Source: Candidatus Ruminimicrobiellum bubulum (GTDB taxonomy: Bacteria > Elusimicrobiota > Endomicrobiia > Endomicrobiales > Endomicrobiaceae). From it: 64,000 bases of DNA. Within the stretch, counting starts at the first letter, position 1; every line of letters starts with the position of its first letter. This document shows, one piece after another, positions 8,917 through 17,667 of the stretch. The notes under the pieces were generated by a model, which worked only from the letters and a program-made list of their open reading frames with translations, was not told the DNA's origin and did not search any database. Both the position numbers and the translations under genes were made by a program. The stretch is taken from positions 1 to 64,000 of the forward strand of contig JAGCCP010000055.1 in NCBI GenBank assembly GCA_017651625.1. The letters are read 5' to 3'.

Positions 8917-11067
8917 ATGTCATATATAGTTTTTATCATATCCGGAATCATTTCAATATTTTTGCAAATCTTTTTTGTTAGAGAATTTATACCATTATTT
9001 CACGGAAGTGAATTTGTATTGGGTATTGTCTTGGGACATTGGTTGTTTTCCGCAGCCGTTGCAAATTTTTTATTTCAATATTTTAAAAAAGTAAGAGATT
9101 TTTTCAGCAAATCAATCAATTCGTTTGTTACATTGATAATATTCATTTTGTTAACATTTGTATTTATAAGAAGTATAAATGTTTTTTCTTCTACTGATAT
9201 TACCATAGGAATATCTTTAAAGAGTTTGTTTTTTTACTCATTTATTGCAATTTTCCCTATAAGTTTTACATTGAACTTACTTTTAAATTTTTTAAAACAA
9301 AGCTTTTCAAATGTTCTGTATCAAAAAAAAATTAAAAGATACATTTGTGAAGCATTGGGCTTTGTCATAGGCGGAACAGCTTTTTCTTTTTTTATGTCGG
9401 ACATGTTAACGGCATCGATATTGTTGATAGTAATAATGCTTATTTGTTTTAACCTCATATATCTATGTGAAAGTATTATTGTGAAAATTTTTTATGTTGT
9501 TTTGTTTGCGATATCTCTTTACTTAATGTATTATCATAGTTTTGATATTGAAAAATTTGTAATTTTAAATAACTATTCCGATAACAATATTATAGATATA
9601 TCTTATTATAAAAATATTCAAAATATACTAACCGAAAAGAATGGAGAGTATTTCTTTTACAAAGATGGTAATTGTGAATTTGCATTACCAAGCCCGGATA
9701 TATTTGATGAACAAGACTTTGCGCATATACCTATTCTTCATCACACAAATCCTAAAAACTTATTGCTTATAGGCGGAATCAAATATTTACCGTCAATTAT
9801 AAAATACGATTTGGAAAAAATAGATTTTGTAGAAGAAGATAAAAATATATTAAAGATAACAAAACAAAATGTAAATAAATTTAACAAAATTTTCGAAGAT
9901 GAAAGAATTAATGTATATAGTAATGATTCAAGAGCCTTTTTAGGAAAAAGTAAAGAAAAATATGATGTTATACTTATAGGTACCGATATCCCTTTAAATA
10001 CATCAATAAATAAACTATATACTTATGAATTTTTCGATATTGTAAAAGATAAACTTACAGAAGATGGTTTCCTGGCCTTAAATCTTCCTGGTTCCATGGT
10101 ATATTCTCCATCGTTAATGTTTGAATTAAATGCTTCCGTATATTCCGCATTGAAAAAGACGTTTGATAATATACAGATTATTCCGGGAAAAACAAATATT
10201 TTTGTAGCATCAAAATCAAAAATGCCGTTTAGATTGCACATAAAAAAGAGATTGAAAAAAGTCGAAAAAGATACTGTTGCGCTATCAAAGTATTATGTAG
10301 ATGAAAGAATGGATACACAAAAGACAAAATGGTTAAACTTCCAAATAAGCAAATATGATAATGATGATATTGTAAATACGGATTTAAACCAAAAAGCAAT
10401 GTTATTATCGACAATGTATTGGCAGTCCGGTTTTTCTCCGTTTTTAATGAAATTTTTAAGAATTGTTATAGAATATTCTTATTTTATTATCCTTGTGGCC
10501 GTAATGTTGTTTTTTGCAAAAAAAATAAAATATTCGGTTACGGCATTTGTTTCCGGAGCAAGTGCTATGTGGTTACAGTTTATATGCTTTTGGGGCTTTC
10601 AAATATATGTAGGTCAAATATATCAATGGTTCGGATTATTGACCGCTATTTTTATGGCAGGTCTTGTTTTAGGTTCTCTTTATTCTAAATATTTTCAAAA
10701 ATATATGGCACTAAACAAAACTTTTTTCAGTAGTGAAATTCTTTATCTTTTATGGATATTGAGTTTTGTTGTTGTTATAGAGTATAAATTATTAAATGTT
10801 TATACTCTTTATCTTTTATCTTTTGGCGTCGGAGCAATTACCGGATTGGAGTTTGCACAACTAATAAAAATCTTTGGTATAATCAAAGAAAGTAAAAACA
10901 ATGTTCGAATTTTCTTTGCGGATGCATTAGGCGGAGCATTTGCAAGTTATGCCGGTGGAGCATTCATTATTCCTGTATGGGGCATAGAGAAAGCTTTAAT
11001 ATTTGTTTTGTTTTTAAAGTTTTTGATATTCACATGGTGGCAATATGATAAAAAACGCGGTTTATAA
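8917..11067 (+). CDS. Polytopic membrane protein with embedded spermidine-synthase-like domain
   Basis: 716 residues. There are about six hydrophobic segments in residues 1-215, a soluble middle (about 220-475), and about six more hydrophobic segments to the end, with glycines in the last one (DALGGAFASYAGGAF). The soluble part resembles the Rossmann-like methyltransferase/spermidine-synthase fold: LLLIGGIKYLPS, FVEEDKNILKI, NVYSNDSRAFLG, YDVILIGTDIPL and TEDGFLALNLPG. The glycine loop is weaker than the usual GGGDGG, and VEID is VEED, so aminopropyl-transferase activity is doubtful. The architecture matches fused MFS/spermidine-synthase proteins, whose substrates are mostly unknown. No SD is seen; translation probably couples to the gene upstream. 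Confidence 0.65.
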   Translation: MSYIVFIISGIISIFLQIFFVREFIPLFHGSEFVLGIVLGHWLFSAAVANFLFQYFKKVRDFFSKSINSFVTLIIFILLTFVFIRSINVFSSTDITIGISLKSLFFYSFIAIFPISFTLNLLLNFLKQSFSNVLYQKKIKRYICEALGFVIGGTAFSFFMSDMLTASILLIVIMLICFNLIYLCESIIVKIFYVVLFAISLYLMYYHSFDIEKFVILNNYSDNNIIDISYYKNIQNILTEKNGEYFFYKDGNCEFALPSPDIFDEQDFAHIPILHHTNPKNLLLIGGIKYLPSIIKYDLEKIDFVEEDKNILKITKQNVNKFNKIFEDERINVYSNDSRAFLGKSKEKYDVILIGTDIPLNTSINKLYTYEFFDIVKDKLTEDGFLALNLPGSMVYSPSLMFELNASVYSALKKTFDNIQIIPGKTNIFVASKSKMPFRLHIKKRLKKVEKDTVALSKYYVDERMDTQKTKWLNFQISKYDNDDIVNTDLNQKAMLLSTMYWQSGFSPFLMKFLRIVIEYSYFIILVAVMLFFAKKIKYSVTAFVSGASAMWLQFICFWGFQIYVGQIYQWFGLLTAIFMAGLVLGSLYSKYFQKYMALNKTFFSSEILYLLWILSFVVVIEYKLLNVYTLYLLSFGVGAITGLEFAQLIKIFGIIKESKNNVRIFFADALGGAFASYAGGAFIIPVWGIEKALIFVLFLKFLIFTWWQYDKKRGL

Positions 11068-11070
11068 AAT

Positions 11071-12534
11071 ATGATTTTGTTTTCATTTTTTACATTAGTA
11101 ATTTTGTTATCAACTGTTAAATACAAGAAAATTAGTAAATATAACAATATTTTGTACTTTTGTATATTTGTTTTTATATTTGTAACTTATTGTGTGTTTT
11201 CGGCACATTCTTGTTCGAGTATACATTTTTTACCCAAACGGGAATTGAACATATATTTTTTTACGGGTAATTTTTATAACTGGTTAATGACAAGCTTTTT
11301 TAATTTTAAATTAAATTTAGATGTAAGTGCGGATTTTGTTAATTATTTATCTAATTTATCTCCTGAATATTTTTTAAATCAAAGTTCGATCCCTATGGAA
11401 GTAAAAATGTTTTATGATACAAGTATTTATAACGATAAAATATACTTGTATTTCGGAATTACTCCGATAATACTTTTTTATGCTCCGTTTTATTTAATAA
11501 CACATTTTTTTCTTTCGGATCAAATAGTTTTTGCTGTTTTATCCATACTGATATTTGTTTTACAATTATTGATTTTTAAAAAAATTTTGTTATGCTTGAT
11601 TCAATCCGACATATTAAAGAAAGATATTACCGAATATTTTACTGTTACCTCTTTAATAATTTTATCTTTATGTAATGCTATTCCTTTGACTTATATTGAT
11701 ATCAGTGTTCATTCAATAGCAGTTTTAACTTCGATATTTTGCCAATTGGTTGCAATATATTTTTGCTTATTATTACAAGATGGTTGTACCAAAATAAAAA
11801 TGTTTATTATCGGATTATTTTTATCTTTAGCTGTAGGTAGCAGACCTTCATCCGTAATTTTGTTAATATTATTTTTTATTTTAATGGTAAGTATGTTCAA
11901 TATAAAAAAATATTACAAACAGTACATGTGCTTTTTTATTCCCGTTATTATTTATGGTACAATTTTAGCCGTTTACAATTATTTAAGATTTAACTCCGTT
12001 TTTGATTTTGGATTTTTGTACCAATTCAGTCCAACACATGAAAAAACGTTGGTTCGAGATTTGGGACATTCTTTTCCGGATTATATTAAATATGTGTGTT
12101 TAAATATTTTTAGCTTACCAAGATTTTCTTCCATTACTCCGTTATGTTTGTTTAATCGTTATGAACCTATGATTGGAGGAATGATTGCTTGTCCTATAAT
12201 ATTTTTTCTATTATTCATAAAAAGTTTTTATTCAAAAGCTTTTGGGAAAAACAAATATATTTGTTTTTTGTTTAGTATAATGTTGATTACAAGTTTAATG
12301 TATCTTTTAACAGATTCATATATAGGATCGAATGCAAGATATGTCGCCGAATATCTTTTTTTGATTTTGATTCCTAGCATTGTTTCCTTTTATTTTTTTG
12401 TTGAGAATACAAATAATATCAAATTACAAAAAATATTAAATTTCTTGTTTTTGACTTTGGTGTTTTTTAGTTTGTATGTTAATATTAATTTAATGAACTG
12501 TATATTTTTATTGTCTAAAGAAGGGATAATATAA
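11071..12534 (+). CDS. Polytopic membrane protein, possible GT-C-type glycosyltransferase
   Basis: 487 residues with about ten hydrophobic segments. A periplasm-facing stretch near residues 110-130 reads MFYDTSIYNDKIYLYFGITP, a pattern I associate with predicted GT-C-like membrane enzymes that use polyprenyl-phosphate sugars. LAVGSRPSSVILLI after the central helices is also typical. The canonical DD or DE motif of characterised GT-C enzymes is not obvious. The gene starts 4 nt after the previous stop and its own stop abuts the next start. It could instead be a transporter-like protein of unknown function. Confidence 0.5.
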   Translation: MILFSFFTLVILLSTVKYKKISKYNNILYFCIFVFIFVTYCVFSAHSCSSIHFLPKRELNIYFFTGNFYNWLMTSFFNFKLNLDVSADFVNYLSNLSPEYFLNQSSIPMEVKMFYDTSIYNDKIYLYFGITPIILFYAPFYLITHFFLSDQIVFAVLSILIFVLQLLIFKKILLCLIQSDILKKDITEYFTVTSLIILSLCNAIPLTYIDISVHSIAVLTSIFCQLVAIYFCLLLQDGCTKIKMFIIGLFLSLAVGSRPSSVILLILFFILMVSMFNIKKYYKQYMCFFIPVIIYGTILAVYNYLRFNSVFDFGFLYQFSPTHEKTLVRDLGHSFPDYIKYVCLNIFSLPRFSSITPLCLFNRYEPMIGGMIACPIIFFLLFIKSFYSKAFGKNKYICFLFSIMLITSLMYLLTDSYIGSNARYVAEYLFLILIPSIVSFYFFVENTNNIKLQKILNFLFLTLVFFSLYVNINLMNCIFLLSKEGII

Positions 12535-14097
12535 ATGAAAAAATTTTCTTTTATTTTAACAACTATATTTTTTTTATGTACTAATATTTTCGCACAAATA
12601 TCGGTGGAATATTTCGGTGGGGCCGGAAGAGTATCGGGTTCATGTGCTTTGTTAAAAGTTGATAATAATTCTGTCATTATAGATTGTGGAAGTTTTTATG
12701 ATGAGGGGAATTTACCATCGGACAATTCTGTAATAGATAAAAAGTTAATAAATGCCGATGCTATGGTTCTTACTCATGCTCATAATGATCATTCCGGAAG
12801 AATACTTCAACTTATAAGTGAGGGGTTTAACGGAAACATTTATTGTACCGATGCAACAAAAAAAATACTTTTTGAAATGTACGATGACGGTTGGAATTAT
12901 GATTATGTAAAGAAAAAATATTTTTGGTCAAAATCGAAAAGAGAAAAAATACAATTACGTGAAAGCAGGGAAAATTTAACTTTGCATTGGCATAGTGCCT
13001 GCAAAAATGCCGTTAAAAACAGAGAAGAAAGTAAAAAAGAAATATCAGTAATAGAGTTAAAAAATAAATTCGGGATAAATTTTAAAATTTGTAAGAATTG
13101 CTTAAATAAAGATTTGGAAAAATTACAAGATAGATTTGTTGGTGTAGAGTACAAAGATAATATAGATATAACAGATAAAATAAACTTCAGTTTGTACAAT
13201 GCCGGACATATTTCCGGTTCGGCAAGTGTTATTTTTTATGTTTATGATGAAAATAAAATTAAAACAGTTGCTTTTTCCGGAGATTTGGGTAGCGGATATT
13301 CAAAAATAACTCCCGATAAAGATATTATTCCTAAAGTAGATTATGTGTTCGTTGAAACTACTTATGGCGGTGTAAAAAAAGGTGTTAGTAATGCCGATTA
13401 CCAAAAATTTCAGGAAACAATTTCCGATGCCATAAAAAACGATAAAATTGTGTGGATTCCATCTTTGTCATTGCACAGAACACAAAAAGTTTTGTTCGAA
13501 TTAAAACAAGCACAAATTAACGGTTTAATACCGTATGATACTCCGGTATATAGCTTGTCTCCGTCGTCTAACGGACTTACCGAACGTTATGAAAAGGAAG
13601 CAAATTTTCCATCAAGAGACAGATGGTTTAAAGACGAAGTTTATCAAATAGGTTCTTTTTTGCCGGAAAACTATATAACAAAGAAACCAAAAGAATTTTC
13701 CGCTCCTTCAATAATAATTTCAGCAAGCGGTATGATGGATCAGGGTGTATCTTATGGCTTAATAAACAAACTTTTACCTTTGGATAATGTTGAGGTTTGT
13801 TTGGTAAGTTATGTCGGACCGCAAACTCCTGCCGGGAAACTGAAAAAGGGTGCAAAACATATAAGAACATCATATGGTACGGCAAAAGTTTTGGCGCATG
13901 TTAATGTTTTTGATATATTTTCGGATCATCCGGATATAGAAGAATTGATGAAGTGGTTATCTAAACAAGATTCAAATACAAAAATTTATTTAGTTCACGG
14001 AGAAAAAGATATATTGGATAAAGCTTTGGTACTATATAAAGAAAGAGGTTTTGTAAATACAAAAATTGCAGTTACAGGTGATAATATACTAAATTGA
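12535..14097 (+). CDS. Exported metallo-beta-lactamase/beta-CASP nuclease-like protein
   Basis: 520 residues. Residues 1-20 look like a signal peptide (MKKFSFILTTIFFLCTNIFA|QI), and the normal beta-CASP start (ISVEYFGGAGRVSGSCALL) follows at once. All metal and catalytic motifs are present: THAHNDHSG (His81, His83, Asp85, His86), NAGHISGSAS (His225), FSGDLG (Asp250), motif A VETTYGG (Glu274), motif B SDHPD (His465) and motif C VHGEKD (His488). Histidine in motif C is typical of RNA-acting members such as CPSF73/RNase J. An insertion around residues 150-200 carries HWHSAC and CKNC. Predicted location outside the cytoplasm is unusual for this family, and its substrate there is unknown. It closes the gene run ahead of mreB. 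Confidence 0.8.
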   Translation: MKKFSFILTTIFFLCTNIFAQISVEYFGGAGRVSGSCALLKVDNNSVIIDCGSFYDEGNLPSDNSVIDKKLINADAMVLTHAHNDHSGRILQLISEGFNGNIYCTDATKKILFEMYDDGWNYDYVKKKYFWSKSKREKIQLRESRENLTLHWHSACKNAVKNREESKKEISVIELKNKFGINFKICKNCLNKDLEKLQDRFVGVEYKDNIDITDKINFSLYNAGHISGSASVIFYVYDENKIKTVAFSGDLGSGYSKITPDKDIIPKVDYVFVETTYGGVKKGVSNADYQKFQETISDAIKNDKIVWIPSLSLHRTQKVLFELKQAQINGLIPYDTPVYSLSPSSNGLTERYEKEANFPSRDRWFKDEVYQIGSFLPENYITKKPKEFSAPSIIISASGMMDQGVSYGLINKLLPLDNVEVCLVSYVGPQTPAGKLKKGAKHIRTSYGTAKVLAHVNVFDIFSDHPDIEELMKWLSKQDSNTKIYLVHGEKDILDKALVLYKERGFVNTKIAVTGDNILN

Positions 14098-14126
14098 TTT
14101 ATAGTGTTTTTTTATTTTATATTTTG

Positions 14127-14132
14127 TATAAT
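14127..14132 (+). promoter_or_regulatory. Possible -10 element for mreBCD
   Basis: A perfect TATAAT sits 45 nt upstream of the mreB ATG within an AT-rich gap after the beta-CASP gene. No good -35 is present at 16-18 nt spacing, so this is a tentative call. Confidence 0.4.
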
Positions 14133-14176
14133 AAAAATTTAAGAAGTTTTAATATTTGTAGTAAGAGAGAAATAAA

Positions 14177-15208
14177 ATGTTTAATTATCTTTTTAAATTA
14201 TTTTCAAATGATTTAGGTATAGATTTAGGTACGGCGGTTGTTTTGGTATATGTAAAAGGTCAGGGAATTGTGTTAACCGAACCGTCCGTTGTTGCTATGG
14301 ATAAAGAAACAAAAAATGTTTTATCTATCGGTAAAGAAGCTAAAAAAATGTTGGGAAAAACTCCGGCAAATATAGTTGCTGTAAGACCTTTAAGAGATGG
14401 TGTTATTGCAGATTTTGAAGCAACACAAAAAATGATAAGATATTTTATCTATAAAGCAAATAAATCGAGAAGATTGTTACATCCGAGAATCGTAATAGGT
14501 GTTCCTTCGGGAATAACTGATGTAGAAAGAAGATCCGTTAGAGAAGCTGCGGAACAAGCAGGTGCAAGAGAAGTTCATATAATAGAAGAACCGATGGCAG
14601 CAGCTATAGGAGCAGGTATTCCTATACAGGAACCGGAAGGAAATATGATAGTTGATATCGGCGGCGGAACAACAGATGTTGCTGTAATATCTTTAGGTGG
14701 AATGGTTGTATCAAGAGCAATAGATGTTGCCGGTGATAAAATGGATGAAGCAATAGTTCAATATTTCAGAAGGAAATATAATTTGCTTATCGGAGAAAAT
14801 ACTGCGGAAATTGTAAAAATTCAAATAGGTTCTGTTTTCCCGATGCAGCAGGAACTCAGTATGGAAGTAAAAGGAAGAGATCAGGTTACAGGTCTTCCTA
14901 AAACAATAACCGTAACATCCGAAGAGATAAGATCTGCATTGTCCGAGCCGATTAAATCTATAGTTGAAGTTATAAAAGATGTATTGGAAGAAACCCCTGC
15001 CGAATTGTCAGCCGATTTGGTTGATAGGGGTATTGTTCTTGCCGGTGGCGGAGCATTATTAAGAGGTCTGTCTGAATTGTTAAAACAGGAAACGGAACTT
15101 CCTATAAATATAGCTGATGACCCTTTAACTTGCGTTGTTAGAGGAACAGGTGTCTATTTGGAAGAATTAGACAACATAAAACTTGCACAAAAAAGATATA
15201 TAGTATAA
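14177..15208 (+). CDS. mreB: Rod shape-determining actin MreB
   Basis: Bacterial actin that forms membrane-associated filaments directing lateral wall synthesis. The 343-residue protein has the actin phosphate-1 motif [17 protein letters not shown], the phosphate-2 motif [19 protein letters not shown], the [12 protein letters not shown] adenosine region and [14 protein letters not shown] near the C-terminus, at the usual length. It begins with a hydrophobic/amphipathic stretch (MFNYLFKLF) for membrane contact. It is followed by mreC and mreD in the standard order. Confidence 0.97.
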   Translation: MFNYLFKLFSNDLGIDLGTAVVLVYVKGQGIVLTEPSVVAMDKETKNVLSIGKEAKKMLGKTPANIVAVRPLRDGVIADFEATQKMIRYFIYKANKSRRLLHPRIVIGVPSGITDVERRSVREAAEQAGAREVHIIEEPMAAAIGAGIPIQEPEGNMIVDIGGGTTDVAVISLGGMVVSRAIDVAGDKMDEAIVQYFRRKYNLLIGENTAEIVKIQIGSVFPMQQELSMEVKGRDQVTGLPKTITVTSEEIRSALSEPIKSIVEVIKDVLEETPAELSADLVDRGIVLAGGGALLRGLSELLKQETELPINIADDPLTCVVRGTGVYLEELDNIKLAQKRYIV

Positions 15209-15224
15209 TTCTCTTTATATTATC

Positions 15225-16040
15225 ATGAATACAAATAAAAATACTAATAAAGTTTTTTGCTTATTATTAGTAATTTCCATTTTGTTAATCGTATTAAGAC
15301 TTACGCCAACAGTTCAAGCGATAAAGCAGCTTGCTTATTCAGTGTTGGTTCCGGATATAAAATTCTCGTCAACATTTTTCAGTAAAACCGGAAATTTTAT
15401 ACTTAATTTATCAAACATTATAAAAGTAAATCAGGAAAATACGGAACTTAAAAACGAAAATTTTAATTTGAAGCAAGAATTGTCCGATTTGCAAATTATT
15501 ATGGAAGAAAATGAAAGGCTAAAAAATCTTTTAAGTATAAAAGAAACAAACATTTCTAAACCTGTTTTTGCAAATGTTATAGTAAGAGAGCCTACACAAT
15601 GGTATAAATCGGTAATAATAGATAAAGGCTCTAAAGATGGGATAGAAATAGATAATCCGGTTGTTGCTGTATTGTCCGACGGACAGACTTGTGTATTTGG
15701 CAGAATATCCGAAGTTTATTCATCTACTTCAAAAGTGGCATTAATAACAAACCCGTTGTTTTCCGTACCTGTCCAAATAAAAGATTTGAATATGGATTGT
15801 GTGTGTGATGGATGTGATTCTCAATATTTAAAGTTGTCTTTTATACCCGATTCGGCTGATATAAAAATAAACGATAAAATAGTTACAAGCCCGTTGAGTA
15901 CTATTTTTGAAAAAGGAATAAATGTTGGAAAGGTAGTCGATATAGCAAAAACAAATTATGGACAATATCAAGAAGTTATAGTTGAGCCTTACACACAAAA
16001 ACAGTCGATCTATGAGGTTGCGGTATTGGTAAAAAAATAA
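15225..16040 (+). CDS. mreC: Rod shape-determining protein MreC
   Basis: 271 residues: a short cytoplasmic N-terminus rich in Asn/Lys, one transmembrane helix (about residues 10-30), a coiled coil (about 60-105, NTELKNENFNLKQELSD and onwards) and the two-lobed beta-barrel domain containing IIDKGSKDGIEIDNPV and GQTCVFGRISEV. MreC bridges MreB to the peptidoglycan elongation machinery on the periplasmic side. It lies 16 nt after mreB with no clear SD. Confidence 0.92.
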   Translation: MNTNKNTNKVFCLLLVISILLIVLRLTPTVQAIKQLAYSVLVPDIKFSSTFFSKTGNFILNLSNIIKVNQENTELKNENFNLKQELSDLQIIMEENERLKNLLSIKETNISKPVFANVIVREPTQWYKSVIIDKGSKDGIEIDNPVVAVLSDGQTCVFGRISEVYSSTSKVALITNPLFSVPVQIKDLNMDCVCDGCDSQYLKLSFIPDSADIKINDKIVTSPLSTIFEKGINVGKVVDIAKTNYGQYQEVIVEPYTQKQSIYEVAVLVKK

Positions 16041-16041
16041 A

Positions 16042-16542
16042 ATGATAAACGTTATTATTTCGATAATTATTTATTTTGCACTTATAATTGTACAGTTTGT
16101 AATTCCTAAATATATGCCTTTCAATATTTGGATGGTATATCCTAATTTTATTCTAATGTTTATCGTATATGTTGCTCTAAACAAGGGAATAATGAAAGGG
16201 CAAACTATAGGATTTATTTACGGATTAACATGGGATGTTCTTTCTACCGACATTTTCGGCGTTCGTACATTGAGTTTTACTATAGCAGGTTATTTGGCCG
16301 GAAGTTTTAATAAAAAATTAAATAAAAATCAGCCGCTTACCCAAATTATAGTTATGGCTATAGGACTTATTGTTACACATCTGATTTTGAATATTACTTA
16401 TATTATAATGCCTGCATCCGAAACAATTTATATTCAAAACTTTGAGTTGTCATTCTTAATTATATTCAATATATTGATAAATTTGATTTTAACACCGATT
16501 ATTTTTAAAGTTTTTTTACTTATTGATAAAAGGACATTATAA
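16042..16542 (+). CDS. mreD: Rod shape-determining protein MreD
   Basis: 166-residue integral membrane protein with about five hydrophobic helices and the family motif GFIYGLTWDVLSTDIFGVRTLSF followed by AGYLAGSFNKKL (shown as two separate stretches of the same region). It is part of the elongasome with MreC. It starts 1 nt after the mreC stop. The operon ends here: PBP2 (mrdA) and rodA, which often follow, are absent, and the next gene is convergent with a 6-nt overlap of the 3' ends. Confidence 0.88.
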   Translation: MINVIISIIIYFALIIVQFVIPKYMPFNIWMVYPNFILMFIVYVALNKGIMKGQTIGFIYGLTWDVLSTDIFGVRTLSFTIAGYLAGSFNKKLNKNQPLTQIIVMAIGLIVTHLILNITYIIMPASETIYIQNFELSFLIIFNILINLILTPIIFKVFLLIDKRTL

Positions 16543-17667
16543 GGTTAGATATAGATCTTCATGTTGTTTTATCATATGGTCTATCGAAAAAGTATAATCT
16601 ATACTGTTTTTGGCATTATCGGACATTTTGTTTTTTAAATCAGGATTGTTTATAAGTAACAAAATCTTTTCTTCGATTGATTTTATGTCGTGAGGTTTTA
16701 TTAAAAAACCGTTAAATCCGTCTTTAATTATTTCTCTTTGTCCGTCGACATCATTAACAATAGGAACGAGTCCGCATGATAATGCCTCTATTGTGGATAT
16801 CGGCAAACCTTCCCATAAAGATGTCATTACAAAAAAATCACTTGAATTTAGTATGTTTGAAATATCTCTTCGCCAACCGATAAGAAAAATATTTTGCGAA
16901 ATATTATAGTCCGTTATCATTTTTTCAAAATCTGTTCTTAAAACTCCGTCTCCGACAATGACAAATTTAAAATTTTTATTGTTTTTTGATATTTCGTTTG
17001 CCGTTTTAATAAAGTCGGGTAAATTTTTTTGAGGTTTAAAAGGTCCTATTGTAGTAACTAAAAAATCTTTTTCGTTAATATTAAGTTCTTGTTTTAAAGA
17101 AGGTTTGTCTTTAAAATTTTTAAAATTTTCTATATCTACTCCAAGCCTTATATAGTGATATTGTTCTTCTTTTCCGATATTGTTTTGTAATCCTTTAGTT
17201 GTGTTTTCAATACTTACGGGAATAAGATATTTTGAAAATTTTGCTCCTAATTTCTCTAAAAATATAAATAGATTCTTTTTTAAGAAACTTTGAGTGTCAT
17301 TAAAACTAAAGCCGTGAATAGTATGGATTATATTCTTTATACCACACATTCTTGCGGCTAATCTTCCCACGATTCCTGCTTTTGAAGAATGAGTGTGAAC
17401 AATATTTGGCTTTTCATGCTTTAATACTTTGAATATCGAATACAATGCTTTTAAATCTTTTATCGGATTTATTTCTCTAACCAAATCTTTTATGAAAATA
17501 ACTCTTATTTTATTTTTTGTTTCTTCGTCGAGTATGCCACCGCAACCGCATATTAAAAAAGGTTCGAATTTGGTTTTGTCTATTTTTTCGCAAATTGAAA
17601 TTGCAACCTTTTGAGCTCCGCCAAGTTCAAGTTTTGTAATGATAACAGCTACTTTTGTTTTGTTCAT
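16537..17667 (-). CDS. Glycosyltransferase family 4
   Basis: 376 residues in a GT-B fold. The N-terminal domain opens VAVIITKLELGGAQKVA, a pattern common in GT4 enzymes, and contains VHTHSSKAGIVGRLAARM. The C-terminal donor-binding domain includes VTTIGPFKPQKNLPDF, FVIVGDGVLR, and the EX7E-type segment TSLWEGLPISTIEALSCGLVP. It probably transfers a hexose in lipid-linked oligosaccharide or polysaccharide synthesis. It is the last gene of the minus-strand operon and overlaps the upstream oxidoreductase gene by 4 nt, with a WecA/TagO-like initiator two genes upstream. Confidence 0.88.
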   Translation of the reverse strand: MNKTKVAVIITKLELGGAQKVAISICEKIDKTKFEPFLICGCGGILDEETKNKIRVIFIKDLVREINPIKDLKALYSIFKVLKHEKPNIVHTHSSKAGIVGRLAARMCGIKNIIHTIHGFSFNDTQSFLKKNLFIFLEKLGAKFSKYLIPVSIENTTKGLQNNIGKEEQYHYIRLGVDIENFKNFKDKPSLKQELNINEKDFLVTTIGPFKPQKNLPDFIKTANEISKNNKNFKFVIVGDGVLRTDFEKMITDYNISQNIFLIGWRRDISNILNSSDFFVMTSLWEGLPISTIEALSCGLVPIVNDVDGQREIIKDGFNGFLIKPHDIKSIEEKILLLINNPDLKNKMSDNAKNSIDYTFSIDHMIKQHEDLYLTL

